A DNA stretch of 64,000 bases from Liolophura sinensis (lineage: Eukaryota; Mollusca; Polyplacophora; Chitonida; Chitonidae). Below, piece by piece: positions 12,971 through 25,570 of this stretch. The stretch is taken from the NCBI RefSeq assembly GCF_032854445.1, contig NC_088295.1, positions 74,120,028 through 74,184,027 on the forward strand, in the 5' to 3' direction. The notes beneath the pieces are model-generated. The model had not been told where the DNA came from and searched no databases. It saw nothing but the letters and a program-made list of their open reading frames with translations. The position numbers and the translations under genes were made by a program. Position 1 is the first letter of the stretch. The number at the start of each line of letters is the position of its first letter.

Positions 12971-15837
12971 ACATGTTGTATTTTTGACATCATGCAGAAT
13001 ACAACTTCACACAACACAGGAAAATTAATACATTATTTCAAAATTGCCGCGGTGTATTTTCCGTGTAAAATAATTTTGTGAAAAGCCTCTTTTAATCTAG
13101 AAGCTTCAGCATTAATTACAAGTACTTACTGTATGTGAAATATTTTTTTTCTATTTGATGTGTGCAATGAAGAAAATGTGTGAGATGTCTAAGATGAAGA
13201 GTGTAATGATAACAACCTTCAGGGAATGTGGAGTGAAAAACCACATGGTCAAGGTTAATTCTTGAAAGTGTGGATAGTTCACTTTGACCATCTCGAAGTT
13301 TGACCATTAAAACCGGGCTAATGGTCTGTGCTCCGAGGGTTTAGTATTAATGGTTGTCTGGTCAGACCGACATGAAACAGTACCGCCCCATTAACTTGAC
13401 AATGAACTATGATTTGTGTGTTTCATTTTCGCTTGAATTCCTCTACCTCTAAAGTTAGAGTAGCTGATATGGAGTCAATGACCCGCTACGCCGTCCAGTA
13501 CCGTACGTATGAATAGCGTGCGCGAGGTACATTTCGCCTCTCTGCCACACACCGTCTTTCCAAACCACTCGTGGCCCACAGTTGTCGCCGGAGACCCTCC
13601 GTGTACCGTCTCTCAAAAACATGAAGAATGAAACCCAGATTATTTTTAGCGGTCTACGATCCGTGAAAGCTTGTAAAGGGTCCAGTCACACCACCGCGGG
13701 AGTTCGTATAAGATCCTTGGAATACCTTCTCAGCAATTACATACGCTTTGCTTCAATGGTTTTGCGATGAAATTAGAAAAAAGTTATTTCTATTTGTTTT
13801 CTCGCGTCAGAATTTGAAGCAAAGGAAAAATATCTTCTGTAAATTATGCGAGCAATTTAATTGCATGACAAATGTTAATTTTTTGGCCATTGATACGCTG
13901 GTATGTTAGTAAGATATATTCCGTCTAACCGGCAATATCATTGTATTATATATATGTACAAATACACCCGCGTGAAATTCTACATTATGGTATATTTTTA
14001 AGAAAACGACATACTATATTTTTTTACTGTAACTTTATATATGGTACTAAAGGTAACCATGAAGCTATTTTGTCATACCGGGTGATTGTTGTGTTAAAGT
14101 CGATGAGGGCATTTCACTACTAAAAACAAAAATGGAAGGCCAATTTTTTTAAATCGTTTCTCATGCCAAATATTTATTTTATCAATGTCTTCAAATAGTA
14201 ACCACACTGAAAAACGTTCAGAAATATATCTTAAAATAAAGATAAATATGTTTTGTATGTGTGATGTGTGCTGATCATCCGGTTGAAATAAGACGTCTCC
14301 GCCATTGTGAAATTAGATAATGGATATATTCTATAATGCCTGTATATATACATTGTAGTATGCATTAATCTGTGATAGACATTATAGGATATGTGTACCA
14401 ACTTTAAAAATCACACGGTAATCCAAAAGGCTTTGAAATCGGAAGCAAATTTTACTTACACTTTTAAAGTTCACGCTCATGTGTTTTAATGCTTAATGTC
14501 TGTCGCTTGCAAATACCGAAATATTTTTCAGATTAAATTACGATCATGAATGGTGCAGGACCCTATGTCTTTACCCATCTGTGCAACTCAAAAGAGCAAC
14601 AATTTTAAAGTAGATAACCACGACAACAATGAAATTAGCAAGGGCGTCATGCGATGGCTTCTTGTCAGCGATCCAAGGCGAAAAAGGTCAAAGGGCACTG
14701 ATGTTTTCGGGTCATATGCAAAGAAGCTGGTTGTCGCCTAGCAACGATGACGTTCCATCAGATCCAATCAATCAAAAGCGCAAACAGCAAGTTCGTTTTG
14801 TTTTTCTTTTCCCAGTTGAGCTCCTCGACCTCTGTCCCTGGTCACAAAAAAAAACGCGCGGTCCACATCGCGTCAAAATTTGTAGGATATTGCCTTAGAC
14901 GATCTAAATTTGAATTATCAGCAGCGCGCACCATTGGCGGCAAGCTGATTGAGTGACAAGAGGGCCGCGTTCAGTTCAGCTTTATCCAACAGGGAAATGC
15001 TTTTTCGCCGTCTCCGCTACTATAATTTCTCCAGATCTAGGACCACCGTTTCAGCATGCCTTTTTTCTGGCCACCGAGTCTTCTAATCCCGTCCAATTTT
15101 CTGTGCACGATAATGGAAATTGTTTTGAGATGATTGTGTCATAATTCCTGCCCTATCCCTGATACTATCGGTTTGTTTCTTAATCTAGTGAACTCTTTTG
15201 ATCTGCTTCATCAATTGTCATTTTATTAACAGAATAAGATAGACGAGAAAACAAATGGCAAGAACTTTACTATATAAAGTTGTAAACGAAATTTTTTCTT
15301 ACAAGTATGCTTTACTTAAATATTAGTCTGGAGTCACAAATGAAATGTAATCCCTTCGGTAAGTAGTATATTACGTAAAAGAGACATCTCAAAAGAAAAT
15401 CTGAGTAAGTAAATTTTAGAAATGTTATAATTAAATATATATATGCCACCCATACTGCATTCTGTGCACGATTAGAAAAGAGTATACATTTGCTGAATTA
15501 ACAGAGATTCATTTAGAGCAGAAAGTGTTTTGCTGAGCTGTAGATGTTCGTCCTGTGGTACATGCAATTCTGGCAGCTTATATCAGTGTATTGATCTCGA
15601 CAGTTCTGTCTTTGTTTTGTTCTCGCTCCAGGGAATATAGTATCGAGCTTTAATTAAATTATCGGGTTTCTGTTTGATGTCATCTTGAAGTAGAGAAGTA
15701 CAATGTTGGGAAAACTGTGCGATCGATGAGCAATCGAAGCGAAGTGGAGACTTACATGGCTTTTCTAATGAAACTGCCTTTGAAGTAGACATATCGACGT
15801 TTCTTGGCCATTTCTCCGTCACAAGGAATAAGTTTGA
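12971..15837. other. Intergenic with CpG-containing patches
   Basis: No gene recognised. Patches at about 13.44-13.72 kb and 14.82-15.00 kb are less AT-rich and contain clustered CpGs, unlike their surroundings. They could be regulatory, but I see no diagnostic motif. Confidence 0.45.
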
Positions 15838-16373
15838 TTACTTGCTTGGGTTATCGGTCGTTGCTCGGACCGGAATCAGCAGGCCAAAGGGATAAGGCTT
15901 TTCCGATCGCTGCCCATTGGCCAAAGGCGAAGAAGGCCCAATCACTGGCCAAGAAAATTGGGTAGATAAGGGATCAATAGCGTGGTTTAGTGCATACCAT
16001 CTCAGTGGGTGTGACGGGGGCAAAAAGCTCGGCTAGGCCGGCAAATCAAGCCACTGATATATTAAACCTCCCGACAATAACAGCGAGCTATTTGATTAAG
16101 CGAGAAATGATTTCTGCTGCCGTGGTGGACAGTAAAATGAACAAACCAAGTCGGCTGATTTATGGTCGACTTGTAATATCATGTCCGGTTTGGTCCAGTG
16201 ATTGCCCGTACGACTGGAGATGCAATCAAACGTCAGAGCGAACACTTAACTCTCTGATGGCCGAAGCTGAATTGAAAGTGCTTCTCTCGCCCTCTTATAA
16301 TTGGCTGAAAACGGTCAATATACATAGCTATCAGAGATTGGCTTCGTGCCAGGCATTCCCTATATCAACCTGA
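15838..16373. promoter_or_regulatory. Candidate regulatory element with clustered CCAAT boxes
   Basis: ATTGG/CCAAT pentamers occur at 15916-15920, 15938-15942 and 15957-15961, three within 46 bp, with further ATTGG near 16304 and 16337. GATAAG strings lie between or beside them (near 15890 and 15965). The region is GC-richer than its flanks. NF-Y binds CCAAT boxes in promoters and enhancers, so an enhancer or promoter is possible. Open frames of 61 to 127 codons here have no recognisable domains. The functional assignment is inference. Confidence 0.3.
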
Positions 16374-17070
16374 ACGATTGCAGATTCCAGTTTAAGCCTG
16401 GCTTTTCCAGAATTGTCCAAATCTTGAACGAATTCCGGAATGACTGGAGAAATTAAAAAAGATTAACTCCGCCACAATGCATACAAATGCTTCCAAATTG
16501 TCGTTTGTGTCCGTCCAACTTTAGCGCGTGTAAGCGTATTTTTAAAAAAATGTTCATTTGAGAGTGTGCAAGTCCTTTGTACACATTCCTTTGATTACAG
16601 CGCAATGGCTGATATGTTGACAGTGAAATGTTGCTATCGGTCATGTATGATTTTTCCCGCCTTCTAGTCAAGCACGCTTTCAGTGTGTTGAACGACCTTT
16701 TTGCCGAACTATGGGACAACCTATCGTTCAGGTGCGCGGTCAAAGGGGAAGAACTCATGAAGGCACATCTTGTCCCGCCTTTCAACGGTTGGTTTCAGTC
16801 GCCCTGTTGAACTACTTGCATGTGCTCTGTTTCAGTAATCGCCTTCGAACTTCACGCAAAACTCAAAAGTTCACAACCCCCCATGAACAAATGTGTTTTT
16901 AGGGCATTAATAAACAATATATTACGACAGATAAATTGTACTAAAAGGATGAACGTGATAGTAATATAGCTCAGTGAAATATTGCGTTGGCTACAGCGAT
17001 TTTGTGAATGGGGGTGAAGCCCATATAGAAGTCTGCTTACGGTCTCTATACCAAGCAAATACCATATTGT

Positions 17071-17074
<4 letters not shown>
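16374..17074. other. Intergenic, nothing recognised
   Basis: Short open frames only (up to 110 codons on the minus strand), none with recognisable features. Confidence 0.5.

Positions 17075-17141
<67 letters not shown>
17075..17141. repeat. TA microsatellite
   Basis: An uninterrupted TA dinucleotide tract of 67 bases. The flanks are not inverted copies of each other, unlike the tract at 56029-56109. Confidence 0.97.
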
Positions 17142-17144
<3 letters not shown>

Positions 17145-20100
17145 TTAAAGGAGGTCACACCATTGGTTGGTGGCGCTCAGCCTACATTCCCGTCACCTGT
17201 CAAAGATGGCAGCCAGGTGGAGGTGTCCTCTGTGTTCTCATTGGTCCTTCCGGTAATGCACATTTCAGCGACACCTGTCCATCACACATGCCACACGTCA
17301 GCGCACATTGACAATCCACTTGTGTTTAACCTGAGACTCTCCTCACGTGATTAAACTGCATACAAAGATGCTTGATCTTTTTGCACTTGATTGACAGTTA
17401 TTCGGTATCTCTGAAAAAAATACGGCATTTGGCTGAACACTGTGTCTACACACAGGTTTTGCCCTTCTTTATAGTTCTATGTTTAATAACCATCCAACGT
17501 GCGGCCGACTGTAGACAAAGTATGTACATAAGTGCATAGGAGCGGTGCATTTATATATCTTGTATATATCAATTTTGATCAGATGTGCGAGATAGAACTT
17601 TTTAAAACTGTCTGCTCACTCTATCGAGAAATAAATTCTGATTCGAGAAAAAAGACACTTCCCAGTATTTACCTAATATAATTTGTCTTATTTTAGGATA
17701 TGAATATTATTGGGCGATAATCAGAGCATTATTTTTTCAACAACTAACCTTTTAATATACATATTCGCGACGATATATTATGAGCTTGCCAATGTGGCGT
17801 AAAACCATAATTGATCTTTTAATGGATTTACTGAATGCATAAATAATAAAGAACATAAATAGCACAGGCCTAACTAGGTATTTGATTAATATTACAATGT
17901 GCATCTTTTACAGGGCATTTCTATTTTTAATTTATGGCTTTAACAATAAAAGGCGGGGAAAATGTAAAGATTATGTAAACTGTGAAAATAGTTTTAAATA
18001 GACCGGCACTATGAACTCCTCCGCTAGTAAAACTAACTGCCCTGGAATATTTTTTGAATTCAGTGTAAAACCAAAATTAAATAAAAACTGGAAAAAAAAC
18101 AATACAAAATAAATATCTTTCCAAAAAGTGTCTGGGAATAACCCGAAGGAAGTCTTTATTTTTTCCGCCCATTAAACAACTGTTTATTCAATAACTCACT
18201 ATTGCTTAACGTCAGTTCGACAGTTTTGATTAAAAATGTACGAGCTTTCTCAATGAGCACTATATAGTAAATTGTTTCGAATAGTAGACTGCCATCCTTG
18301 TATATGTGAACTAACTGACACACATTATATTTAATATCATTATGTGTGTGTGTCAAAATTCCCTTTCAGTCTTTATTTTCAGATATAAATATTTCTTTAC
18401 ATCTGGAATAAATCTGAGGGTAAAATATGGCTGGACTGTAAACAATTTTAACAATACCCATTTACACTTGTGTCGATTCATCGATTAATTTAAATTCGCC
18501 TATTTCCCTAGAAAAATTGATGTATAAATGAGTGGTTTTAGATTTAAATTTACTTGTATGCGTACAAAATGTTTAAAATTTATTAGGCTACACATACACC
18601 TGTGTTTTTGTTTTCACATTGTAACAACAATGGTTAACATTTGTAGGATAAAGTATATCGGTCAAAACCCTTTGGTTCAGAGACTTCTTCACAACCTTCG
18701 TAGTTACTTGGTCCATGCCGAACTTGGCTTTGAGCTTTTGGTTTATAGGACTAAGCCCGCGGCCGTACGGACTTTCCAATGACTTCCTACACATGGCAAC
18801 CTAAAGAAAAATTCTATTCGTGAAATGATATATGCGAAGTGAACGGGTTAGCATGAGGGGGCCCTAAAGGTTTTGGTTGATCGGTAGATTGTGTATACGC
18901 AGGCGCGTCTTTTGGCGGACTGTTAATGATTCGGGTTGCGTCTCTTTTTGTCACAGAGTCTCATTTTTCGTCCTTTTCCTTTTGTCCTTAATGCGACACG
19001 GCACAATTAATGTACAATAGGGATACACATCTGAGAAAAGTCCGATGTAATTCGTCTCGCATTTCTGACTTTTACCACGCCTCATCAGGCAGCAAGCTTT
19101 TGTAAAATAACGAGCTAGGATGACCACGCTATGGACGATTTTCCATTCATGCGTGTCCGAGAATGTCCTGTCTCTGTTCACCAGATTTCGGTCGATTTTT
19201 CATCTAGGTTCGATAGTTATCAAAGCTCTCGTTAATCAAGTCAAATAAGACACGAAAAGTTAAGCTCCATCGGGGATTTCTCTGTAGTTGTGCGGTTTCG
19301 TCGTGACCCCTGTCGAGCGCCGGGAAATGAATGGTCTTCCCAACGCCCTTTTATTCCGAGAACAGCGCATGTATTCAAATCAAAGTGTTTTCTCAAACTT
19401 ATGCAAGGATATCAATACCAGTAGGTCTCAAAATATGTTGTTAGAGTGTAGGAGGCACTGTTATTAGCTCGTTCCTTTGATCACGTCAATGCTGTTATCA
19501 GGGGGCACAACTCCACTCTGCCCAATTCCACGCATGAGTGGCCGTGCCGTGTACAATCCCACATCCAGGTGTCACATTTATTTCTGACAACCCTTTGCAC
19601 CTTTCAAATCTAAAAATTGGAAACTCGTCCAAACTACATCGTGTTTATGATAAAGAGATCCTGTTTTTATTAAGTGAGAATAGGAACGAACAAAATGAAT
19701 GTATTCTTGAATAGTTGCACCTGCACACCAGATTGTAAACATTCTGACCATCTCCTAAGCTGATTGCTAATGCCTGGAACGATGTCGGAACTGCATCACA
19801 ACATGAAAAAGATAAATATACAACGACATGAAGAAAGAAAGTGACAAAATACAAGTTGGGTCATCTGACGGCTCCAAACAATTTTTGGATTCAAGTAGTG
19901 TATGAAATGTGCTCGCGAACATATTTGAAAAACTTTCTACAAGTAACATCCAAATCTTTACTTGTAATTCTTAATTAGCATTGTTTGAATATTGTCCGAA
20001 TTTATATGTGAAAGGAAGATAAAGCAAATCTCCAAAATGTAAACGGTCACTATACCTGAACTATACAAAGCTTTGTGGTAGTATGATCAGAAACCTAGTC

Positions 20101-23100
20101 GTTTCACAAACGTTATTTTAATTGTTGGCAACGCGTCCAAAGTTCGTAGAAGATTCAGCATTACCCGAATACTGTTGCATAGAAGTAGTCACTTTGAAGT
20201 TATCCATGGGAAGGAGGTAATGTCGCAAAGGTAGACTGACATACTTATGAACAAGGACAAAGGTGATGAAGTCGGTCGTACCATTATAACAAGATATAAA
20301 AGTCACCTAAAACCAGAGCCATTTGTTCTGAAATCACGAAATAAGCTAAGATATTGTCACATTAATTTTAATGAATTACTTCGATGATTTATTGCCCTTG
20401 ATCATTGAAGTTAATCACGATGGGATGGTGTCCACTAAATATGGATAAAGGTGATGTGGTATACAAGGAATGAATCCTTTTTGTCTTGGTCTTTGTTTTT
20501 GCTTTAACAGTTTCTATACTAGGGCAATTTAACAAATATTAATTTCGTAATAGTTAAAAACATTACTCCAGAAATGCACTTTATTTTGAAACAAAACTAT
20601 TCTTACGGTAAACACACTGGATGAACAACTGGAAATGTCATCACGCGAATTCTACGGATAAGTGTATATGGCGAATACATCACGTTTTCCTTTTTATTCG
20701 TACACGTGTCGCTTGTTTTAAGACTGTCTCCGTTGTATGGAAAAGGGCAAATTGCAAGTTCTGAGCCCTGCTGCTTCTTAAGGCCAACTTTGGAAAAAGA
20801 ACTTGCAAGTTTTATTAAATAAAAGATTAATGAGAGGTCTGTCTAAATTAATTCCCTGGAGCTCAGGGGGTCGTAGCCCAAACCGTGTCATTAATATAGC
20901 CAGTCAACTACTCTATATATGCTACACACCGTTTAGTTCTCTGTACGTCTAGGAACGGCTTACAGGCGGGGAATAAGCCACTGTTGTTTCCCAGCGAGTC
21001 AAAACGAGCAGTACATGTCGCATGCTCTCCTAGCAGGGTTCCCTATATAACCGGGTGACTTTAATTGGATGACAACGTTCGCTTTTTGTCCAGGCAGGCC
21101 GCTTATGCGTGCAATGTCTGCTTAGCGACCGGCCGCCGAAAAAATATATTCGCTTTGGAATATGCGATCAAAATTTTTCACTGAAAGTTTTTTCACTGAT
21201 AAAACTTTATCTGCACCTAGTACCACTTTATTTCGTGTTAACGGCTTTATTATCCCATATGCATGTTTGAATGTCGTTATCGTGGGCAGGTAAGTTTGTC
21301 ATGATGGAAAAGAGGGAGATTGGAGTAAGGTGTCTAAGTTAAGGAATTTCAAGCAAACTCTTTTTCTGCAGTTTTATGAGCTTATCTGGAAGATAAATGT
21401 GATAGCCTATTCACGGTGTTGTTGTAATCCCGGATATAATTGAATTGTGCAATTGTCAATTTACCTCTGCGATGCGCATGTCACGCAGGCCGGTGACGTG
21501 GGTAATGGATGGAGAGGGCGAATGGCGTAGACTAATGATTTTAAATTATGTCTCAACCCAAAACAAAAGTGTGAAGTTAAGGTGGCGATGTGAGAACGGG
21601 TCATGTAATCCGAGTTGCTGCTAACTCAAGTCGTTTGTTATCGCTAGTCTTCGGGGATATTAACGGGCTACTGGAGATCCGCTTCGTGATGTGGTCTGCA
21701 AGTTGACTAGCCAGCTGACGTTTTCACAGTTACACGGAGTCTCCAAGAAAACACAGATTATAACTGTGGTAACATCTTCACATTTGCAACAAGCCAACAC
21801 TATAATTCTTCACACTTTTTTCTCTCACCTTTTCTCCATGTGCCTGCAGTTGATTTATTTTCACATCTAAATATCTAAGCTACATTCAGCATCTTATCGC
21901 AACACGGACGTTATCACATTTATGCATTTCTCTTGGTTATTCAATCTACGAAGACATTATTTGCTGCATATAGCGTGATGTAGTGTGTACTTATCCTTGC
22001 AGTTGGACGTTATAGAACTTTATGGCATACGAATCCGCTGAACTGAGATGAATAATTCTTTTAGAAGGATTGAATTATTCTGTATCTTCTTTTGTCGTTT
22101 AATAGCGTAATATGCATATCCGTCGTGTGAGATAGTATTGTGTAAAGAGTTAATGGTCTGCGTCAGGTTGTTCCAAACTGGTTTAAGGCTTAATACGTGA
22201 TTTAAGTTTAAGCCAAGTCTTCAATTTTTGCCCAGCCTAAAAATAATTGTGTACCAGTATATTAAATATAAACTAAAACTGCTGTTGTTATACTCTGACT
22301 TTTGAGAACAGCATTGACTGCTGAGTTTGGCTAAAATTTTAAATATTTTAATACCAATATTAGCTGATACACTTTCCCTGAAAATTTGCTGTTGCTAATG
22401 GAACACTCACTTAAACTAGTCACAGCTGTGGTTGCCGTGCCACAGTTCTCCCTTTGCACTGTGTCGTCTTCACTTAAACAGTCATTGAGACATGAGCAAT
22501 CCGTCTTGGTTAGCACTTTCTTTCGTCGCACATGAGACAATTTGTCAGACGAAGGAAAGCGAAAGACTGGCCACTGATGAGCACGAAATTCTGAGAGGCA
22601 CCTATGCATCAGTGGGTACATCAATAAAGAGAAATAACCTTGCTCTTTAAAACATGACATATTGCCGTCTATACAACATTATATAATACTCGAGTGCTTT
22701 GATCATGAGTAAATAACTTCTGCCTTAAATGTGTCTCACAATACCACATATATATATCTGCATTTTTGCCGCTTTCTTTTCTTTATCCTGTGTCACCACT
22801 TCCTTTTAGAATGTTGGCTGAACACTTAAATATTCATCAATATCAGGCACTTACATGTAGATTTACATGGAGACTGTTTGTCAAGAATTTAAGAGTTGAT
22901 AAGTGTGTATTAACAAATACCTCAAGAGGCACCATTTTTCATGTCATAGCCCGGAATGTAGATTTTATGTGACTTTATGTATAAAATCGAAATGACTCAT
23001 TATTAGAATTTTTGTTTGCTTTCAACTTGTGTTGCGCGTCAAACTCCAGCTATATGTATTTAGAGTGTACTGAGAGAAAATGAAGAAAGAATTGTATGTT

Positions 23101-24908
23101 TAAGCCACAGAAGCAAATAATGAGGCTGCAGTATGTCTGTCGAATGAAGACGAGACAAAACGAGCTAAACGATACGGAGACACCTCGGAAACAAATTTTA
23201 GCCAATCAGTGTCGCCGTGATGAATTGCTGCGCAAATAACTAATGATGTAATGGATGACTCCTGATCACGTGACTGTGTATAATACCCCGAATTGAGAAT
23301 TGGTGTTTTTCGTCAAGGACACTACGTTGAATTACACATCAGATAGTTCTGTAATAGGAGAGGCCATGTTTGAGACGGTCGTGTTGGGGTGATGGATAGG
23401 CCCTGCCTGTGGCCACATGGGTTTAACCCTTCTGCAACGTTTCGATACTTTAGGACAGAATTAACCAGGGTTAATCAGAGGAAAGTTGAGGTGAAACAGG
23501 GGAAGTACACACGTGACCTTAAACCGGAACTACTGGAGTTTTTTTTTTCGACGAGAAAGTGTCTGTCTTGATAAATTATTCAATAGTTACTCTCTTTCGC
23601 TGTTCTCATTCGCTGTATGTTTTCTTTTTTATGTACATTTAACAAACGTATACGTACATTTCAACGATATTTGAATATTCATTTATGTAGTCAAAGTTGA
23701 ATTCGTACATTAATTGACGGAACTCTGAGAGTATATTTAATCTACGTACATATACATGTGTAAGTGTGCTTACCATGTCTTCGACTTACAAGATATGAAG
23801 ATGCTAAAGGCATTTATTTTTCAAGGGTCAGAAAGGAAGAACTTCATTTTATGTTTTTTGTCCGAAAAAGCTAGAACATGGCGGAGTTTACGCGGGCAAA
23901 CTATATGTTTACAGTTTGCTGTATTTGACTAACGCCAACTAATTACAAAAGTTCACTTAAGTTTGGTTGAAAAGAATTCTATATATGGTGTTGAAAGATA
24001 ATGTAAGCTTTTTATCCTTCTCATGTATGCTAGACGCTACCGACAGAGAGATATAAAACACTTTTTCTCCTTGTTTACACCATATACTTGATAGTAACAA
24101 TCTACTCTCATCTATGGCTAGAGGCGCTACCATTTTATGGGCGGGATGATATCTTTTGATAATGTGACACAGGGTGTCATGTAACATACACCACTGTAAG
24201 CCTGAAGATATCTTCACCGGAGATGTGGTGAAAAAGGTCTTCTCTAATCAAGGAAAAATATTTTAGATGTCCTTTTGAATGTAAAATGACAAGTTGTTTA
24301 ATGAAGTGTGCATATGCCAGAGGCTACATAAAAGTTTATACAGTATGATAATGCAAATCGCTCTTTCATCTCAGAGGGGTTTTTCGCCTTTTCGTTTCTA
24401 CTGACAGGAAGCACGAGTTAAAATAACCGGCACAAAGCATCGCATATCTTGTGTTGTTGTTCTTAACCGCTGTGCTCTAAACTAATACAGATGCCCACGT
24501 TCACCTTCATATGAAGTTGTATTCTTTTTGCCACACTAAATGACTTACATTGATAAGTTATTGAGTATGGCGTTAAAAATCAATAAGGTCAATTATTTGA
24601 TGTACTGACACTTTTATTTCTGTAAATATACTTGTGCGTATTAAATGCACAATTTCTTTTTACGACTATATACGATAGCCACAGTATCCATTGCTTTAAA
24701 ATAATTTATATTCACGAAACATATTTGAAGTTTTGTGAATTTTGAAGAAAAAGAAAGGCAAAAAGCTTTAATGTAGGTCCTCAACATAAGGCAAAAACGA
24801 ACTGAACTGTGTCTCTTTAAATATAGCACTCAACCATGCAACATTATAATTTTTTGGGAGGGCAGATTACATTTAAATGACTGTATATTATTAATAAGCT
24901 TATGGTTG
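17142..24908. other. Intergenic gene desert
   Basis: No supportable coding or RNA gene in 7.8 kb. The longest open frames (up to 109 codons, minus strand 22331-22660) lack recognisable motifs and have no splice context I would defend. Composition is AT-rich, with a slightly GC-richer stretch at about 20.86-21.14 kb. Confidence 0.55.
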
Positions 24909-25570
24909 GCCATACTAGTAAAACCCAAGTCTCGCCATACCACTAAAACCCAATTCTCGCCATACTAGTAAAACCCAAATCTCGCCATACTAGTAACACC
25001 CAAGTCTCGTCATACTAGTGAAACGGAATTCTCGTCATACTAGCAAAACCCAATTCTCGCCATACTAGCAAAACCCAATTCTCGGCATACTAATAAAAAC
25101 CCAGTTCTCGACGTACTAGTAAAATCCAATTCTCTCCATACGACTAAAACCCAGTTCTCGCCATTCTAGTCAAACCCAGTTCTAGCCACACAGGTAAAAC
25201 CCTGTTATCCCCACACTAGTAAAAGCCAGTTCTCGTCATACCAGTAAATCCCAGTTCACACCATACTAGTAAATCCCAGTTTACGCCATACTAGTAAAAC
25301 CCAGTTGCCATACCTGTAAAACTCAGTTCTCGCCATATTAGTAAAACGCAGTTCTTGTCACACTAGTAAAACGCAGTTCTTGTCGCACCAGTAAAACCCA
25401 GTCCTCGCCATATTAGTTTAAACCCAAATCTCACCATACTAATAAACCCCCGTCTTAACCATACCAGTAAAACACAGTTTTCTCCATACTGATAAAACAG
25501 TTCTCTCCATACTAGTAAAACCCAGTCCTCGCCATACTTGTAAAACGCAGTTTTCGCCATTACTAAAAAC
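24909..25570. repeat. 25-bp minisatellite (about 26 copies)
   Basis: Roughly 26 head-to-tail copies of a 25-bp unit recognisable as CCATACTAGTAAAACCCAGT plus TCTCG. Each typical unit carries the palindrome ACTAGT. Copies differ by substitutions and one- to several-base indels, so divergence is moderate. A 65-codon minus-strand frame with WRELFY/YKYGED-like repeats is produced by the array and is not a gene. Confidence 0.95.

Noticed and set aside
25363-25560. Minus-strand W/Y-rich repeat protein
   Set aside because: It is produced by the 25-bp minisatellite and has no independent support.
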